Of a stretch of 64,000 nucleotides of DNA, positions 9,635-18,945 are shown piece by piece; the stretch's first letter is position 1; each line of letters begins with the position of its first letter. Below the pieces are notes generated by a model, which was not told where the DNA came from, made no database searches, and saw only the letters and a list, made by a program, of their open reading frames with translations. This DNA is from Chloroflexota bacterium (lineage in GTDB: Bacteria; Chloroflexota; Dehalococcoidia; Lucifugimonadales; GCA-2722455). The stretch covers positions 62,001 through 126,000 of the forward strand of contig PBMB01000012.1 of assembly GCA_002722455.1 (NCBI GenBank). The letters are read 5' to 3'. A program made the translations under genes and the position numbers.

Positions 9635-10635
9635 AATAATGACAATCCTAGCCCTTGTTTAATTTTTTCACAAGTCTCACCTGTTATTATTTGAGACTTT
9701 TCTGTGCCTTCTTTCAACACTCTTATTAGCTCACCTTTGTCAGACATTAATTCTTGCCTTCTTTTTCTAAATGGTGTTATCAATTCAATTAAGCATTCTA
9801 GCAATACTTTTTTCGTTTGACCGTCTCCTAACCCACCACGTTGATAATGTGCTTTTAATTCTGCCAAATGAGCTTTATCTTTATAAAATGCGTCCAAGTA
9901 TGAAAATACAACATTACCCTCTATTTGACCAGGCATATCTATTGTTAAATGATTATCGTCGGTATACATTTTATTTACCAATTTTTTTAATTCTTTATTT
10001 GTAACGTCCAGTGTGATTGTATTTCCTGCCGATTTAGACATCTTTGTTTTACCGTCCAAACTTGGTAGTCTTGGCATATCGCTTAATAAAGAACGACATT
10101 CAGACAATACTGGCTTACCAACAATTGAATTCATTTTTCTTACTATTTCATTTGTTTGCTCTATCATAGGCAATTGATCATCACCTACTGGAATAAGTGT
10201 TGCGTTAAAAGCCGTTATATCAGCAGCTTGGCTTATCGGGTAATTTAAGAAACCAGCAGGAATTACTTTATCAAAACCTTTATTCTTTATTTCATTCCTT
10301 ACAGTTGGATTTCTTTCCAGTCTTGATACTGTTACTATATTACTATAAAACATAGTTAATTCTGCTAATGCAGGAAGTTTTGATTGAAGACAAATCGTTG
10401 TTTTCGTTGGATCAATACCCACTGATAAATAATCTGCTACGACATTTAATATATTTTCAGATACTTTTTTAGGATCATGACCATTATCAGTCAACCCTTG
10501 CATATCCGCTACTAATATTGTTTGATCGTGAGTTTCTTGTAACTCTACTCGTTTTAAAACTGAACCTGCTAAATGACCAAGGTGTAATTGACCTGTTGCT
10601 CTATCGCCTGTTAGTATAACTTCTTTCTTTGACAT
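9631..10635 (-). CDS. trpS: tryptophanyl-tRNA synthetase
   Basis: TGDRATGQLHLGHLAGS (HIGH-type), PVGDDQLPMIEQTNEIVRK, TKMSKSAGN (KMSKS). Confidence 0.93.
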   Translation of the reverse strand: MSKKEVILTGDRATGQLHLGHLAGSVLKRVELQETHDQTILVADMQGLTDNGHDPKKVSENILNVVADYLSVGIDPTKTTICLQSKLPALAELTMFYSNIVTVSRLERNPTVRNEIKNKGFDKVIPAGFLNYPISQAADITAFNATLIPVGDDQLPMIEQTNEIVRKMNSIVGKPVLSECRSLLSDMPRLPSLDGKTKMSKSAGNTITLDVTNKELKKLVNKMYTDDNHLTIDMPGQIEGNVVFSYLDAFYKDKAHLAELKAHYQRGGLGDGQTKKVLLECLIELITPFRKRRQELMSDKGELIRVLKEGTEKSQIITGETCEKIKQGLGLSLF

Positions 10636-10696
10636 AATTTTTTCCTCTTAGTTTAAATATTTTTCCACTAAAAAGACAAAATTATTTTATGATATG

Positions 10697-10819
10697 ATTC
10701 AAACCTGCCTTTCTAGCGGATTTGAATTTTGTTTAAATGAAAGTATTCGCACCGCTCTAGTTATAGAGTGTGCCACCAAGACATATTTGTTGTTAAAATA
10801 TCTATTATCACTTTCATTT
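10697..10819 (-). promoter_or_regulatory. Structured 5' leader of trpS
   Basis: 10-bp stem AAATGAAAGT/ACTTTCATTT enclosing two hairpins (three-way junction), then ATTCAAATCC...GGTTTGAAT hairpin; lies between minus-strand promoter and trpS ATG. Confidence 0.65.
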
Positions 10820-10845
10820 CTCTCTTTTGATATGAATATAATTAC

Positions 10846-10874
10846 ATCATAGTCCATTTTTTCATTATTTGCAA
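10846..10874 (-). promoter_or_regulatory. promoter for trpS
   Basis: Minus strand TTGCAA-17 bp-TATGAT. Confidence 0.5.
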
Positions 10875-10962
10875 GAAAAAATAATTTCTTTTTTTATTTT
10901 GATTTGCTATATCCTTTTTGATATAATTTAGAAAATCAGTAAGATAAAGAGAGCACTTAATT

Positions 10963-11790
10963 ATGCAAGACTTAATCGGTAATGTTTTTTGTTTTGAAGA
11001 AAAATACATTCATAACAAAGAACTTAAAAAAGAAAATGGTAAGCATTTTTTACTTAAAAACGTAGAATATGAAAATGTTCGAATGGACAGATATAGTTCA
11101 GACACTAAGACGACTGGTGTCTTTGTTCAAGTAGAAGACAATAAAGTGTCTTCAAAAGAGATTAGACTTGTTATTGATTTTTGGGCTAATGATATTGACA
11201 TTCGCTCGTGTCCTGTTGTTCAGGTTGCTGTTGTAGATCCACAGTATGGATTTACCGACCCTTCGGTAGAGCCAATTTGTAAAACAGTTTTTAATCTTTC
11301 TTTGTTTTTAAAAAATAAACTTGGTGAAATTATTTTAAAAGACGATTTAGAAACTATTCTAAATTATGTTCATGACGCTGTTTCTGATAGTGTTCCCAAC
11401 ATCAAAGACGTTTTAACGGTTGAAGATCTTTGTGGTTTTTATGATTTTAATAGATCGGCATTTTATAAGCTTTCTTTCTATCATAAAAAACGAGTTTTTG
11501 AAGAAGGTGTTGATATCCTTGTACGATATTTAACAATGAAAATGTATAACGAAATTGAACCTTCTGAATCAAATATGCTCGATCTTACTATTTCAAAAGA
11601 ACAGTATGAAAACGTTAAATTCTTTATCTCATACAATGGTCTGAGAGTAAAATATTCAAACTCGATAGTTGAAGAATTTGCTTTGCGTGATTTTGAAGAC
11701 TTCATCTTACTTTTTGACTTTGAAAAAATGCAAAAAGAAAAAGATAAAATTGAAGCTTTTTTGATTGAAAAAAGTGTATCTTTATCTTGA
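10963..11790 (+). CDS. hypothetical protein
   Basis: 275-aa ORF; promoter TTGATT-17-TATAAT just upstream (~10900). Confidence 0.7.
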   Translation: MQDLIGNVFCFEEKYIHNKELKKENGKHFLLKNVEYENVRMDRYSSDTKTTGVFVQVEDNKVSSKEIRLVIDFWANDIDIRSCPVVQVAVVDPQYGFTDPSVEPICKTVFNLSLFLKNKLGEIILKDDLETILNYVHDAVSDSVPNIKDVLTVEDLCGFYDFNRSAFYKLSFYHKKRVFEEGVDILVRYLTMKMYNEIEPSESNMLDLTISKEQYENVKFFISYNGLRVKYSNSIVEEFALRDFEDFILLFDFEKMQKEKDKIEAFLIEKSVSLS

Positions 11791-11869
11791 TTTCCTAATA
11801 TCACTTTGATATTATAATACCACTAAGAGGGAGTTAACATTCCCTTTTACACACACAAAAGGTTTTATT

Positions 11870-12289
11870 ATGAAAGTTACATTTACTAATGGTTTATCTA
11901 TCAAAACAACTGAACACCCAGAAGATTGCAATTTTATCGATTTTGAAAACGAATTTGGCACTTATTTGATTTCTGCTTCTGTGTTTACTGATTTAAAAGA
12001 GTTTTCTGATACTTGGAAAGATTTAGCTAAAAAAATGAATCTAGAAATTGTCACAAGTGAAAACTATGATTCAGAATATGTTCTTCAAGTTGGAGACATT
12101 CAGATGTTGTTTGATACTGAAGCTTCATACGTTCGAGTTTCAGAAACTCAACATAAAGAAGAATTTGAAGGTTCTTATTGGACAGTTGATGAGTTTGTAG
12201 AAGCACCAATGGAAGTATTAGGAGCTTTGGCAGGTTCATTATTTAGTAATGTTAACTCTCGACGATTTGTTGAAGAAATTATTGAATAA
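11870..12289 (+). CDS. hypothetical protein, tandem paralog of 12299-12691
   Basis: MKVTFTNGLSIKTTEHPED...EYVLQVGDIQMLFDTEASYVRVSE. Confidence 0.7.
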   Translation: MKVTFTNGLSIKTTEHPEDCNFIDFENEFGTYLISASVFTDLKEFSDTWKDLAKKMNLEIVTSENYDSEYVLQVGDIQMLFDTEASYVRVSETQHKEEFEGSYWTVDEFVEAPMEVLGALAGSLFSNVNSRRFVEEIIE

Positions 12290-12298
12290 GGTTTTATT

Positions 12299-12691
12299 AT
12301 GAAAGTTGTTTTTGCCAATGGCACTGCTGCAGAGTTTGCAGAATACCCCTTAGACGTTGATCGTCTTACTTTACATACAAAAGATTCTGCATTTACTTTT
12401 ATTCACAATAAAATGGATAATACTGACTTTTTTCGAAAAGCTGTTGAATCCCTAGAAATGAAAGAACGTTTAACTGTTAATGACGGAACTGAATATGTTC
12501 TTGTTATGGATGATCTCGTTTTACGCATTGGTAAAAATTATGATTATATTCGAGTCACTTCAAAGCTTGAAGATGATATGTTTATGGCAAGCATTAGTGA
12601 TTTTACAACTATTGAATCAAGTATCAAGTCTTTAAATCGTCTTGCTTATTTGATTAATATTCATTGTTTTGAATATTTAGAAAATTATTAA
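12299..12691 (+). CDS. hypothetical protein, tandem paralog of 11870-12289
   Basis: MKVVFANGTAAEFAEYPLD...EYVLVMDDLVLRIGKNYDYIRVTS. Confidence 0.7.
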   Translation: MKVVFANGTAAEFAEYPLDVDRLTLHTKDSAFTFIHNKMDNTDFFRKAVESLEMKERLTVNDGTEYVLVMDDLVLRIGKNYDYIRVTSKLEDDMFMASISDFTTIESSIKSLNRLAYLINIHCFEYLENY

Positions 12692-12700
12692 GTTTTTATA

Positions 12701-12729
12701 TTGACAAACGCATGGTAAAAAGATATAAT
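12701..12729 (+). promoter_or_regulatory. consensus sigma70 promoter
   Basis: TTGACA (12701-12706), 17 bp, TATAAT (12724-12729). Confidence 0.85.
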
Positions 12730-12735
12730 AACTAA

Positions 12736-12950
12736 AAAATAAGGTTTCGCTGAACAACTCAGACAGACGCTAGTACCGCCATACATTGTATGAGAAAAAC
12801 TTGTAAAAACCCTTTTGGGTATAGACAAGTGCCTTGTTTAATACTTGTCATTTCGGTGGCAAAGCTTAGAGAGTTTAGAAATGGGTTTGGCTCTAATGCT
12901 TGATACGACAAACTATTAGAAAAGAGAAGCCTTAGTGCTTCTCTTTTTGC
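12736..12950 (+). ncRNA. Candidate stand-alone structured small RNA
   Basis: Consensus promoter upstream, terminator AGAGAAGC-CTTAGT-GCTTCTCTTTTT at the end, no ORF in the track, several hairpins inside. Confidence 0.8.
12923..12948 (+). terminator. rho-independent terminator of small RNA
   Basis: AGAGAAGCCTTAGTGCTTCTCTTTTT. Confidence 0.85.
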
Positions 12951-13004
12951 TTTAGTTTAATTTATTTTTATGTTATAATTATTCTTTATTTTTCAAGGTT
13001 TTTT

Positions 13005-13856
13005 ATGTATCTAAAATTATTAAATATTAATGAATTAGAACGTGGTAGATATGCTTTAATTAACTACGATAATTTCATGGAACAAATAAATATTGAAATC
13101 ACAAGTGTTGGTATTAATCAAATAGATGATAACGGAAAAATAATCATTTATGATATAGGAACTGAAATACTTGATCTGTATACGCATTTTTATCGTTGGA
13201 GAAAAGGTCTTGATCTTTTTAATACATCTATTACATATGAAAAATATATTGAAATTACAAAGCTAAAAAATATAAAAAACCCAACTTACCAAATTTTAGA
13301 TACAAAAGGGACAAAACTTCTAATTTACAAAAACAACAAAGGTAATGTTGTTTTTGATTTAAAGAAAAATGACATTCTAACCCTTAAAAAAGGTTCGGGT
13401 TGGAATGCTGTTAAGATGAAAAAAAAACATATATCTTTTGATAACACTATTGAGTTAAACGTTGAGGATTTACGTGCATTAAAACCTTTATTAACTAGAT
13501 TTGCCAAAACATTAATTTATGTGTCAAAATATGATGTCGAACTTATTGATGTCAATGGAAAAACCATTTTTATTTATCGATCTTCTGTTGCTACTGAATT
13601 TCGATTATGGTTTAGGATAAAAGATTCAATTATAAAATTTAAAAATATAGATTTTTCTTGTAATTCTTTTCTAGAACAGATATCACAAAAAGAATATACT
13701 CATTTAATTGATGACTACCCTTTAATTCAAAATGCCTCTAGTATTTTATTTCCAGATTCAATAGAAATTAATGGTTTTCATGCAAGAGCAATATTAAGAA
13801 TATTAGATTTGTTAAATGTTTACTCAGAAGAAAAATCTTTTTACCTAGATATATAA
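13005..13856 (+). CDS. hypothetical protein
   Basis: 283-aa ORF. Confidence 0.7.
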   Translation: MYLKLLNINELERGRYALINYDNFMEQINIEITSVGINQIDDNGKIIIYDIGTEILDLYTHFYRWRKGLDLFNTSITYEKYIEITKLKNIKNPTYQILDTKGTKLLIYKNNKGNVVFDLKKNDILTLKKGSGWNAVKMKKKHISFDNTIELNVEDLRALKPLLTRFAKTLIYVSKYDVELIDVNGKTIFIYRSSVATEFRLWFRIKDSIIKFKNIDFSCNSFLEQISQKEYTHLIDDYPLIQNASSILFPDSIEINGFHARAILRILDLLNVYSEEKSFYLDI

Positions 13857-14037
13857 ACCAGAAATGAAAGCAAAATGATTTCTAAAAATGTTATGACTTG
13901 TAACGACATTAACGAGCTTGACGATAGTGGAAACTTTTCTAACCACAAAAAAGAACTCCAATCGGAGTTCTTCTTTTATACCTTTTTTATTTTGTTTATG
14001 TTATAATTGATTATATTTTAATAAAGTGAGTAATATT

Positions 14038-14529
14038 ATGTTAGAACAAATAACCTTATTCGTTGTCATTGCACTAATATTGACCAAAATTATTTCTGTT
14101 ATTTCTGAACGCTTAGACGAAAAATTTATGAACACTTATGAGTCTGAGTATTCTGCTGACGATATTAGAAAAATCGAGCATCATTTTTTTAATTGGTTCT
14201 ATCATAATGTTATGTCAAAAAATCTTAAATCTCGTTATACAAAAAAAGAAGAATTTCATATCATTCACTTATTTGAAGACATCCACGCCTGTCCGTTCGA
14301 CGATTATTCAAAAGAATTGAAATATTTAAAAATCAAGTACGGTATTAAAATTGATTGTGTCGAAAACAACAGTATTCTAGGTGAATATTACTTTACTCTG
14401 AACGAAAGCTTACTTAATTCTATTCTTGAAAAACAAAAAGAAACAAAGAGTCTTTATCGATTAAAACCTATTAAAGATTCTGAAGTTAAAAATATGGTTG
14501 AAAAACATAATACGATTTTTAGTTTTTAA
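14038..14529 (+). CDS. hypothetical protein with N-terminal TM
   Basis: MLEQITLFVVIALILTKIISVISERLDEKF. Confidence 0.6.
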   Translation: MLEQITLFVVIALILTKIISVISERLDEKFMNTYESEYSADDIRKIEHHFFNWFYHNVMSKNLKSRYTKKEEFHIIHLFEDIHACPFDDYSKELKYLKIKYGIKIDCVENNSILGEYYFTLNESLLNSILEKQKETKSLYRLKPIKDSEVKNMVEKHNTIFSF

Positions 14530-14582
14530 ATGAAATATTTATCTTCTTCTGATTGTCTAATCATCAACTTAAGGAGGTAAAT

Positions 14583-14783
14583 ATGGCAACAAATGTAGAA
14601 CGTTGGCAAAAAGAAGCAAGAGAACAAGATATGCATTTTGTTGAGTATCGAGTGGGAGAAACAAACGTTTATCTCTTATCTTGTGGTCATGAACAAAGAT
14701 TGACGCCTAATCAAGTTACAAGCGGAGAATATGAATGTTCTGTATGTAAAATGAAAAAAGTTGATTTAGATCTCAATTATTAA
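14583..14783 (+). CDS. single-module CGH...CxxC zinc-ribbon protein
   Basis: LLSCGHEQRLTPNQVTSGEYECSVC; strong AAGGAGGT RBS before ATG 14583. Confidence 0.7.
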   Translation: MATNVERWQKEAREQDMHFVEYRVGETNVYLLSCGHEQRLTPNQVTSGEYECSVCKMKKVDLDLNY

Positions 14784-14881
14784 TTTAAAAAGATACTATT
14801 TAGTATCTTTTTTTTCGAAGCCTGGAATGATTATTCTTTTCTTGATATATTTATCATTCGTTTTTTGAAAGAGAATACTAA

Positions 14882-15706
14882 ATGTGTAAAAAAAGTGACA
14901 AATTAATTTCTAATGCAAAAGAAAAAGGATTAACTTATCTTAATAGAGATGAAGGTCGCTATCATCTATATCGTTTTAACGATTGTGGACATACACAAAA
15001 AATCCGTTCCGATAAAGTTGTTTCAGGTCAATTTCAATGTAGAAAGTGTAATGAAGCAGAATATCAAAAAGAAGCTGAAAAACACAACCTAACTCTTGTT
15101 GAGTTTAAAAAATCATCTTGCGGAAATCATGTTTATCGATTCAATGAATGTGGACATACGCAAGAAATTAGAACTGACAATCTTAAGTTTGGTAAATTTA
15201 GATGTAAAACTTGCAGTGAAGAAAAACATAAAGCTGCAGCAGAACAATATAATCTTAAAATAATTAAACACCTTCAATCTGATAAATACCTTTACGAGCT
15301 TCCTTGTGGACACACAAAAGAAATTTCTCGTTCAAAAGTATTAGTTGGTTCTTTCCAATGCCAGATTTGTGATGCTAGTTATCACACTCAACCTTCAAAA
15401 TTATATCTTGTAAAAATGTATAATAGATTAACTCGTAAATCTTGGATTAAATTAGGGATTGCTAAAAATATAGAGCATAGAATTAAAAATTATGGATTGA
15501 GCAGCTTCATTACCACAAAAATTTTATTTGAAAAAGACTTTGAAACTCATTTAGCTGCATTAACGATTGAACAAAACCTTCATTCTAAATATAAAGATAA
15601 AAAAGTAGACCCTAAACTCATGAGACAATATATGAAATCTGGTTTTTCTGAATGCTATCCTTTTTCTTTCTTTAAAACAATTAATCAAGAAATACTTGTT
15701 AATTAA
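14882..15706 (+). CDS. three CGHT...CxxC zinc-ribbon modules plus C-terminal GIY-YIG-like domain
   Basis: CGHTQKIRSDKVVSGQFQCRKC, CGHTQEIRTDNLKFGKFRCKTC, CGHTKEISRSKVLVGSFQCQIC; then LYLVKMYN...IKLGIAKNIEHRIKNYG. Confidence 0.7.
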   Translation: MCKKSDKLISNAKEKGLTYLNRDEGRYHLYRFNDCGHTQKIRSDKVVSGQFQCRKCNEAEYQKEAEKHNLTLVEFKKSSCGNHVYRFNECGHTQEIRTDNLKFGKFRCKTCSEEKHKAAAEQYNLKIIKHLQSDKYLYELPCGHTKEISRSKVLVGSFQCQICDASYHTQPSKLYLVKMYNRLTRKSWIKLGIAKNIEHRIKNYGLSSFITTKILFEKDFETHLAALTIEQNLHSKYKDKKVDPKLMRQYMKSGFSECYPFSFFKTINQEILVN

Positions 15707-15775
15707 TATTTTTTATATTGCTTTTTTATATTGCTTTAGTTATTATCGCAAAAAAATAATATAAAAGGTTGCAAT

Positions 15776-16612
15776 ATGAGTGAAGTAAATTTCAGAAAAG
15801 AAAAAGACAATGACGTTTATATACTAGAAAATGAAATAAAGAATTTTGAACATAAAATAAAACAAAGCGAAGAATATTCAAGATATTCTTACATGAGTAT
15901 TTATTCCGCATTTACACATTATGGACTACAGCGTATTTATGATGGTTTATTAATGAGAATATCTCTTGATAATAGACCTGTTACTATTCTTCGAACACAA
16001 TCACCTGAAAAATGCGATTCATTATACAACCCTCCTATTTCGACTCTTGATGGAAAAGAACCTTTTGATCATCAAAGAGGTGGTGTATATATTGATAAAG
16101 AAGGCAAAGAAAAAACGCTCTCTGATCTTTATTTCTGGATTTCGTATAGTAAAAAAATCATAACAAATGAAAATGGTGAAGAGAAAAAAGTTTCATTAAA
16201 ATCTGGTGAATCTTTATCTGTGCTAGGAAAAGAACGTTGCTTAGGATATTGGTATAAAACCAGACCATTAGAATCTATGGGATCTGAGGTTAATGATTTT
16301 CCTTACGATATTAAAAGTGCAATTATTTCTAGTCCACTTACTGATGAACAAAAACAAGATTTATTGAATAAATTGTATGTTCAAGAGTCTCCCGTTCTTC
16401 AAGCTGATCGTGAAAATCTTCCTTTGGTTAAAAACTTTTATCAGCGTTGTTCTGGTTTTAAACACACCGAAATATTCAAAGACGAACAAGAAATGCTCAA
16501 TGAATACAACTTTATTACAAATATGCTTAAATCAAAAGACTTACCTAAAATTGTTCTTGATAATCTTTTGTTAAACATGGCTCATAGTAAGCGTCATTTT
16601 TATGATCAATAA
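15776..16612 (+). CDS. hypothetical protein
   Basis: 278-aa ORF. Confidence 0.7.
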   Translation: MSEVNFRKEKDNDVYILENEIKNFEHKIKQSEEYSRYSYMSIYSAFTHYGLQRIYDGLLMRISLDNRPVTILRTQSPEKCDSLYNPPISTLDGKEPFDHQRGGVYIDKEGKEKTLSDLYFWISYSKKIITNENGEEKKVSLKSGESLSVLGKERCLGYWYKTRPLESMGSEVNDFPYDIKSAIISSPLTDEQKQDLLNKLYVQESPVLQADRENLPLVKNFYQRCSGFKHTEIFKDEQEMLNEYNFITNMLKSKDLPKIVLDNLLLNMAHSKRHFYDQ

Positions 16613-16683
16613 GGGCTTATAACCTTTATTTTCTTTTTTATTTTTGATATAATGAATGCAATTAATCAACAATATTTAAGGTT

Positions 16684-16989
16684 ATGACAATGGCTAAAGA
16701 ATACATTTCATTTTCTAAACATGAACTTGCAAAACAATGGTTAGAGGAAGAAGACGGTGAAATTACTGCATCGATTGATGTACCTACGGGTGTGTTTAAC
16801 GAACATGGTGATGAATTCATTGCCAAACTACATGCTTATTCCATTTGTGACCATTTTGTTCAACGAAGAAGAAAGAACAACCCTAGTGTTCTGCATTTTG
16901 AACTCGTATCATCAGAGGAAAATGATGGAGCTGTTGATGTTACAAAAGCGGTTCATGAAGCACAGAAAGCTAAACAAAAATCTTCTTGA
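16684..16989 (+). CDS. hypothetical protein
   Basis: 101-aa ORF, promoter TATAAT at ~16648. Confidence 0.6.
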   Translation: MTMAKEYISFSKHELAKQWLEEEDGEITASIDVPTGVFNEHGDEFIAKLHAYSICDHFVQRRRKNNPSVLHFELVSSEENDGAVDVTKAVHEAQKAKQKSS

Positions 16990-17033
16990 TTTAATAAACT
17001 AACAATAAAAAAGCGACTGTTTAGTCGCTTTTT

Positions 17034-17354
17034 TTAAACTTCAAAACTTTCACCACAACCACAACGTGATTTTTCATTCGGGTTAATGTATTCAAAACCT
17101 TCATTTAAACCATTTTTCACATAATCAATTGTTAATCCATTCATGAAAACCATAGCTTTATCGTCTATTACAATCGAATATCCATTTTTTTCAAATACAT
17201 TATCGTGTTCTTCTGTTTTGTCTGCAAATTCTAAGGTGTAAGCATAACCATTACAGCCTGTTGTTTTCATTCCAAGCCTAATACCTATACCTTTCCCACG
17301 ATCAGACAATGCTTTCAAAATCATTTCTTCTGCTTTTTTAGTTACTTCCACCAT
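17034..17354 (-). CDS. IscA/SufA/ErpA-type iron-sulfur cluster assembly protein
   Basis: MVEVTKKAEEMILKAL...GIRLGMKTTGCNGYAYTLEF...NPNEKSRCGCGESF; conserved C...CGCG. Confidence 0.88.
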   Translation of the reverse strand: MVEVTKKAEEMILKALSDRGKGIGIRLGMKTTGCNGYAYTLEFADKTEEHDNVFEKNGYSIVIDDKAMVFMNGLTIDYVKNGLNEGFEYINPNEKSRCGCGESFEV

Positions 17355-17451
17355 TGTTCGTTCCTTGTTTTTATAGATAAAATAGCACATTGTTTTTTTT
17401 TATCAAAAAAATGAGAGAACACATGTCTCTCATTATTAGACCTGAACAAAC

Positions 17452-17874
17452 TTAATCTTCATTCAGTTTTTGATTTAACTCTAATGTTCTCATATAAGAA
17501 ATATGGATTAATTCGTCATAATCACCTATTTCATTTTCCATGCCAAGTTCTGCGCTTGAATATTTAACATAGTATCTTTTATTTTGATCAAGCTCTAACA
17601 TAAAACATTCATTATCTAAAGCTACGTCATACATTTCATTTAATGTGTCTTGATCTTTTTCTAAATACATCCACTCTACGTCAATTAACGTATTTAAAGT
17701 CGTTGCTTCTTTTTTAAACACCCAACATTTTTTTTCTGCATTAAATACGCCTTTAAATGGTAGAATTGTATTATTGTGTTTAACAATGATTTCTTTTGAA
17801 ATATTATCTTTGTCTACTTCTGGTCTTTCTGTTTGTGCATTTTTCCAATCTGTTATTTTTGCTAGTTTTAACAT
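17452..17874 (-). CDS. hypothetical protein
   Basis: Start at MLKLAKITDWKNAQ within track ORF. Confidence 0.6.
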   Translation of the reverse strand: MLKLAKITDWKNAQTERPEVDKDNISKEIIVKHNNTILPFKGVFNAEKKCWVFKKEATTLNTLIDVEWMYLEKDQDTLNEMYDVALDNECFMLELDQNKRYYVKYSSAELGMENEIGDYDELIHISYMRTLELNQKLNED

Positions 17875-18080
17875 TATATTACCCTCTTTTTGTGTGTAAT
17901 ATAATAATAGCAATTCTTGTTTTTAAAATAAATAGCTAAACATTAAAAAAGATTATGCAATCAAACTTACTCCCAGCATAATATTATACTTCAACCAGCA
18001 AAAAAATAGAGAATAATCTTTTGCTTGATGTTTTTTCATTCAATTGTTAATATCAAAAATTAATAAAAAAAGGATTTAGA

Positions 18081-18722
18081 ATGAACATTTCAGAATTACC
18101 AAACACATTAACAGAAAATGATATTGATTTTACAAAATTTATTTTTGCGTCTCACGAACAGTGTGTCTATTTATTTGATAAAAATGGTGTTGTTTTTGAA
18201 CCTTCTTTTAAATATATGGCAATAGAAGATAAAGAAGGAAAACCATATCTTGATAGTGCAAATGTCGTGATTAATCATGAAGGTTTAATGGAATACGAAA
18301 AATCTCCTTCAGAAAACTATATTGCTTGTCTTCTCAATTACGGGAACGAAGACAAAGATGTTTTTATTGCTTCAAGAGAAGAGTATAATATTATACCAAC
18401 AGGAGATACCTTTGATAAATGGCGACAAGAGTTATTGATTATTGATATTGTTTCTGGTGATTCATTTAATAAACATGAAATGGTTTCATACTTTTTAGAA
18501 AAAGAAGAAATAGAAAAATATCCTAATAAAGATATTGAAAAATACAGAAATCAACTACTGATTATTCATCCTGAAACTTATTTTTACATCACTTTCAACA
18601 AGAACAAAAAAGAACAAGCTTTTAAATTCTGGGGTGGTGACACTATTATTTATTTTGATTCATTGGATATTAGCTTGTATTTTCCATTTATTCAATCTCT
18701 TATTGAGAGTGGTTATCAATGA
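18081..18722 (+). CDS. hypothetical protein
   Basis: 213-aa ORF, AAAGGA RBS. Confidence 0.65.
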   Translation: MNISELPNTLTENDIDFTKFIFASHEQCVYLFDKNGVVFEPSFKYMAIEDKEGKPYLDSANVVINHEGLMEYEKSPSENYIACLLNYGNEDKDVFIASREEYNIIPTGDTFDKWRQELLIIDIVSGDSFNKHEMVSYFLEKEEIEKYPNKDIEKYRNQLLIIHPETYFYITFNKNKKEQAFKFWGGDTIIYFDSLDISLYFPFIQSLIESGYQ

Positions 18723-18945
18723 TTTTTTCCTTGATTAACTAAAGATTCAAACTATTGTTTATAAAATAGTCAATATGTCAGAAGTTTGATTTTTATCAAT
18801 GAATGTTGTTTTTTTTCATAATAAATGGTTCTTTTTGAATTAAGGAGCTTGTAAATATTTTTTTTTGTTGTAATATTACGAACAAGGTTTAGAGTTAATA
18901 CTCTATAGTTTAGATTTTGAAACAATAAAATTAAGGAGTTGTATT

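Noticed and set aside
10697-10830. Canonical T-box riboswitch upstream of trpS
   Set aside because: Only a partial GGTGGCAC...GGTGCG resemblance; no Stem I/specifier loop or terminator/antiterminator arrangement identifiable by eye.
13875-14012. Small ORF MISKNVMTCNDINELDDSGNFSNHKKEL...
   Set aside because: Runs through a clear terminator hairpin (GAACTCCAATCGGAGTTCTTCTTTT) and has a poor RBS; more likely a remnant or untranslated spacer, so not called.
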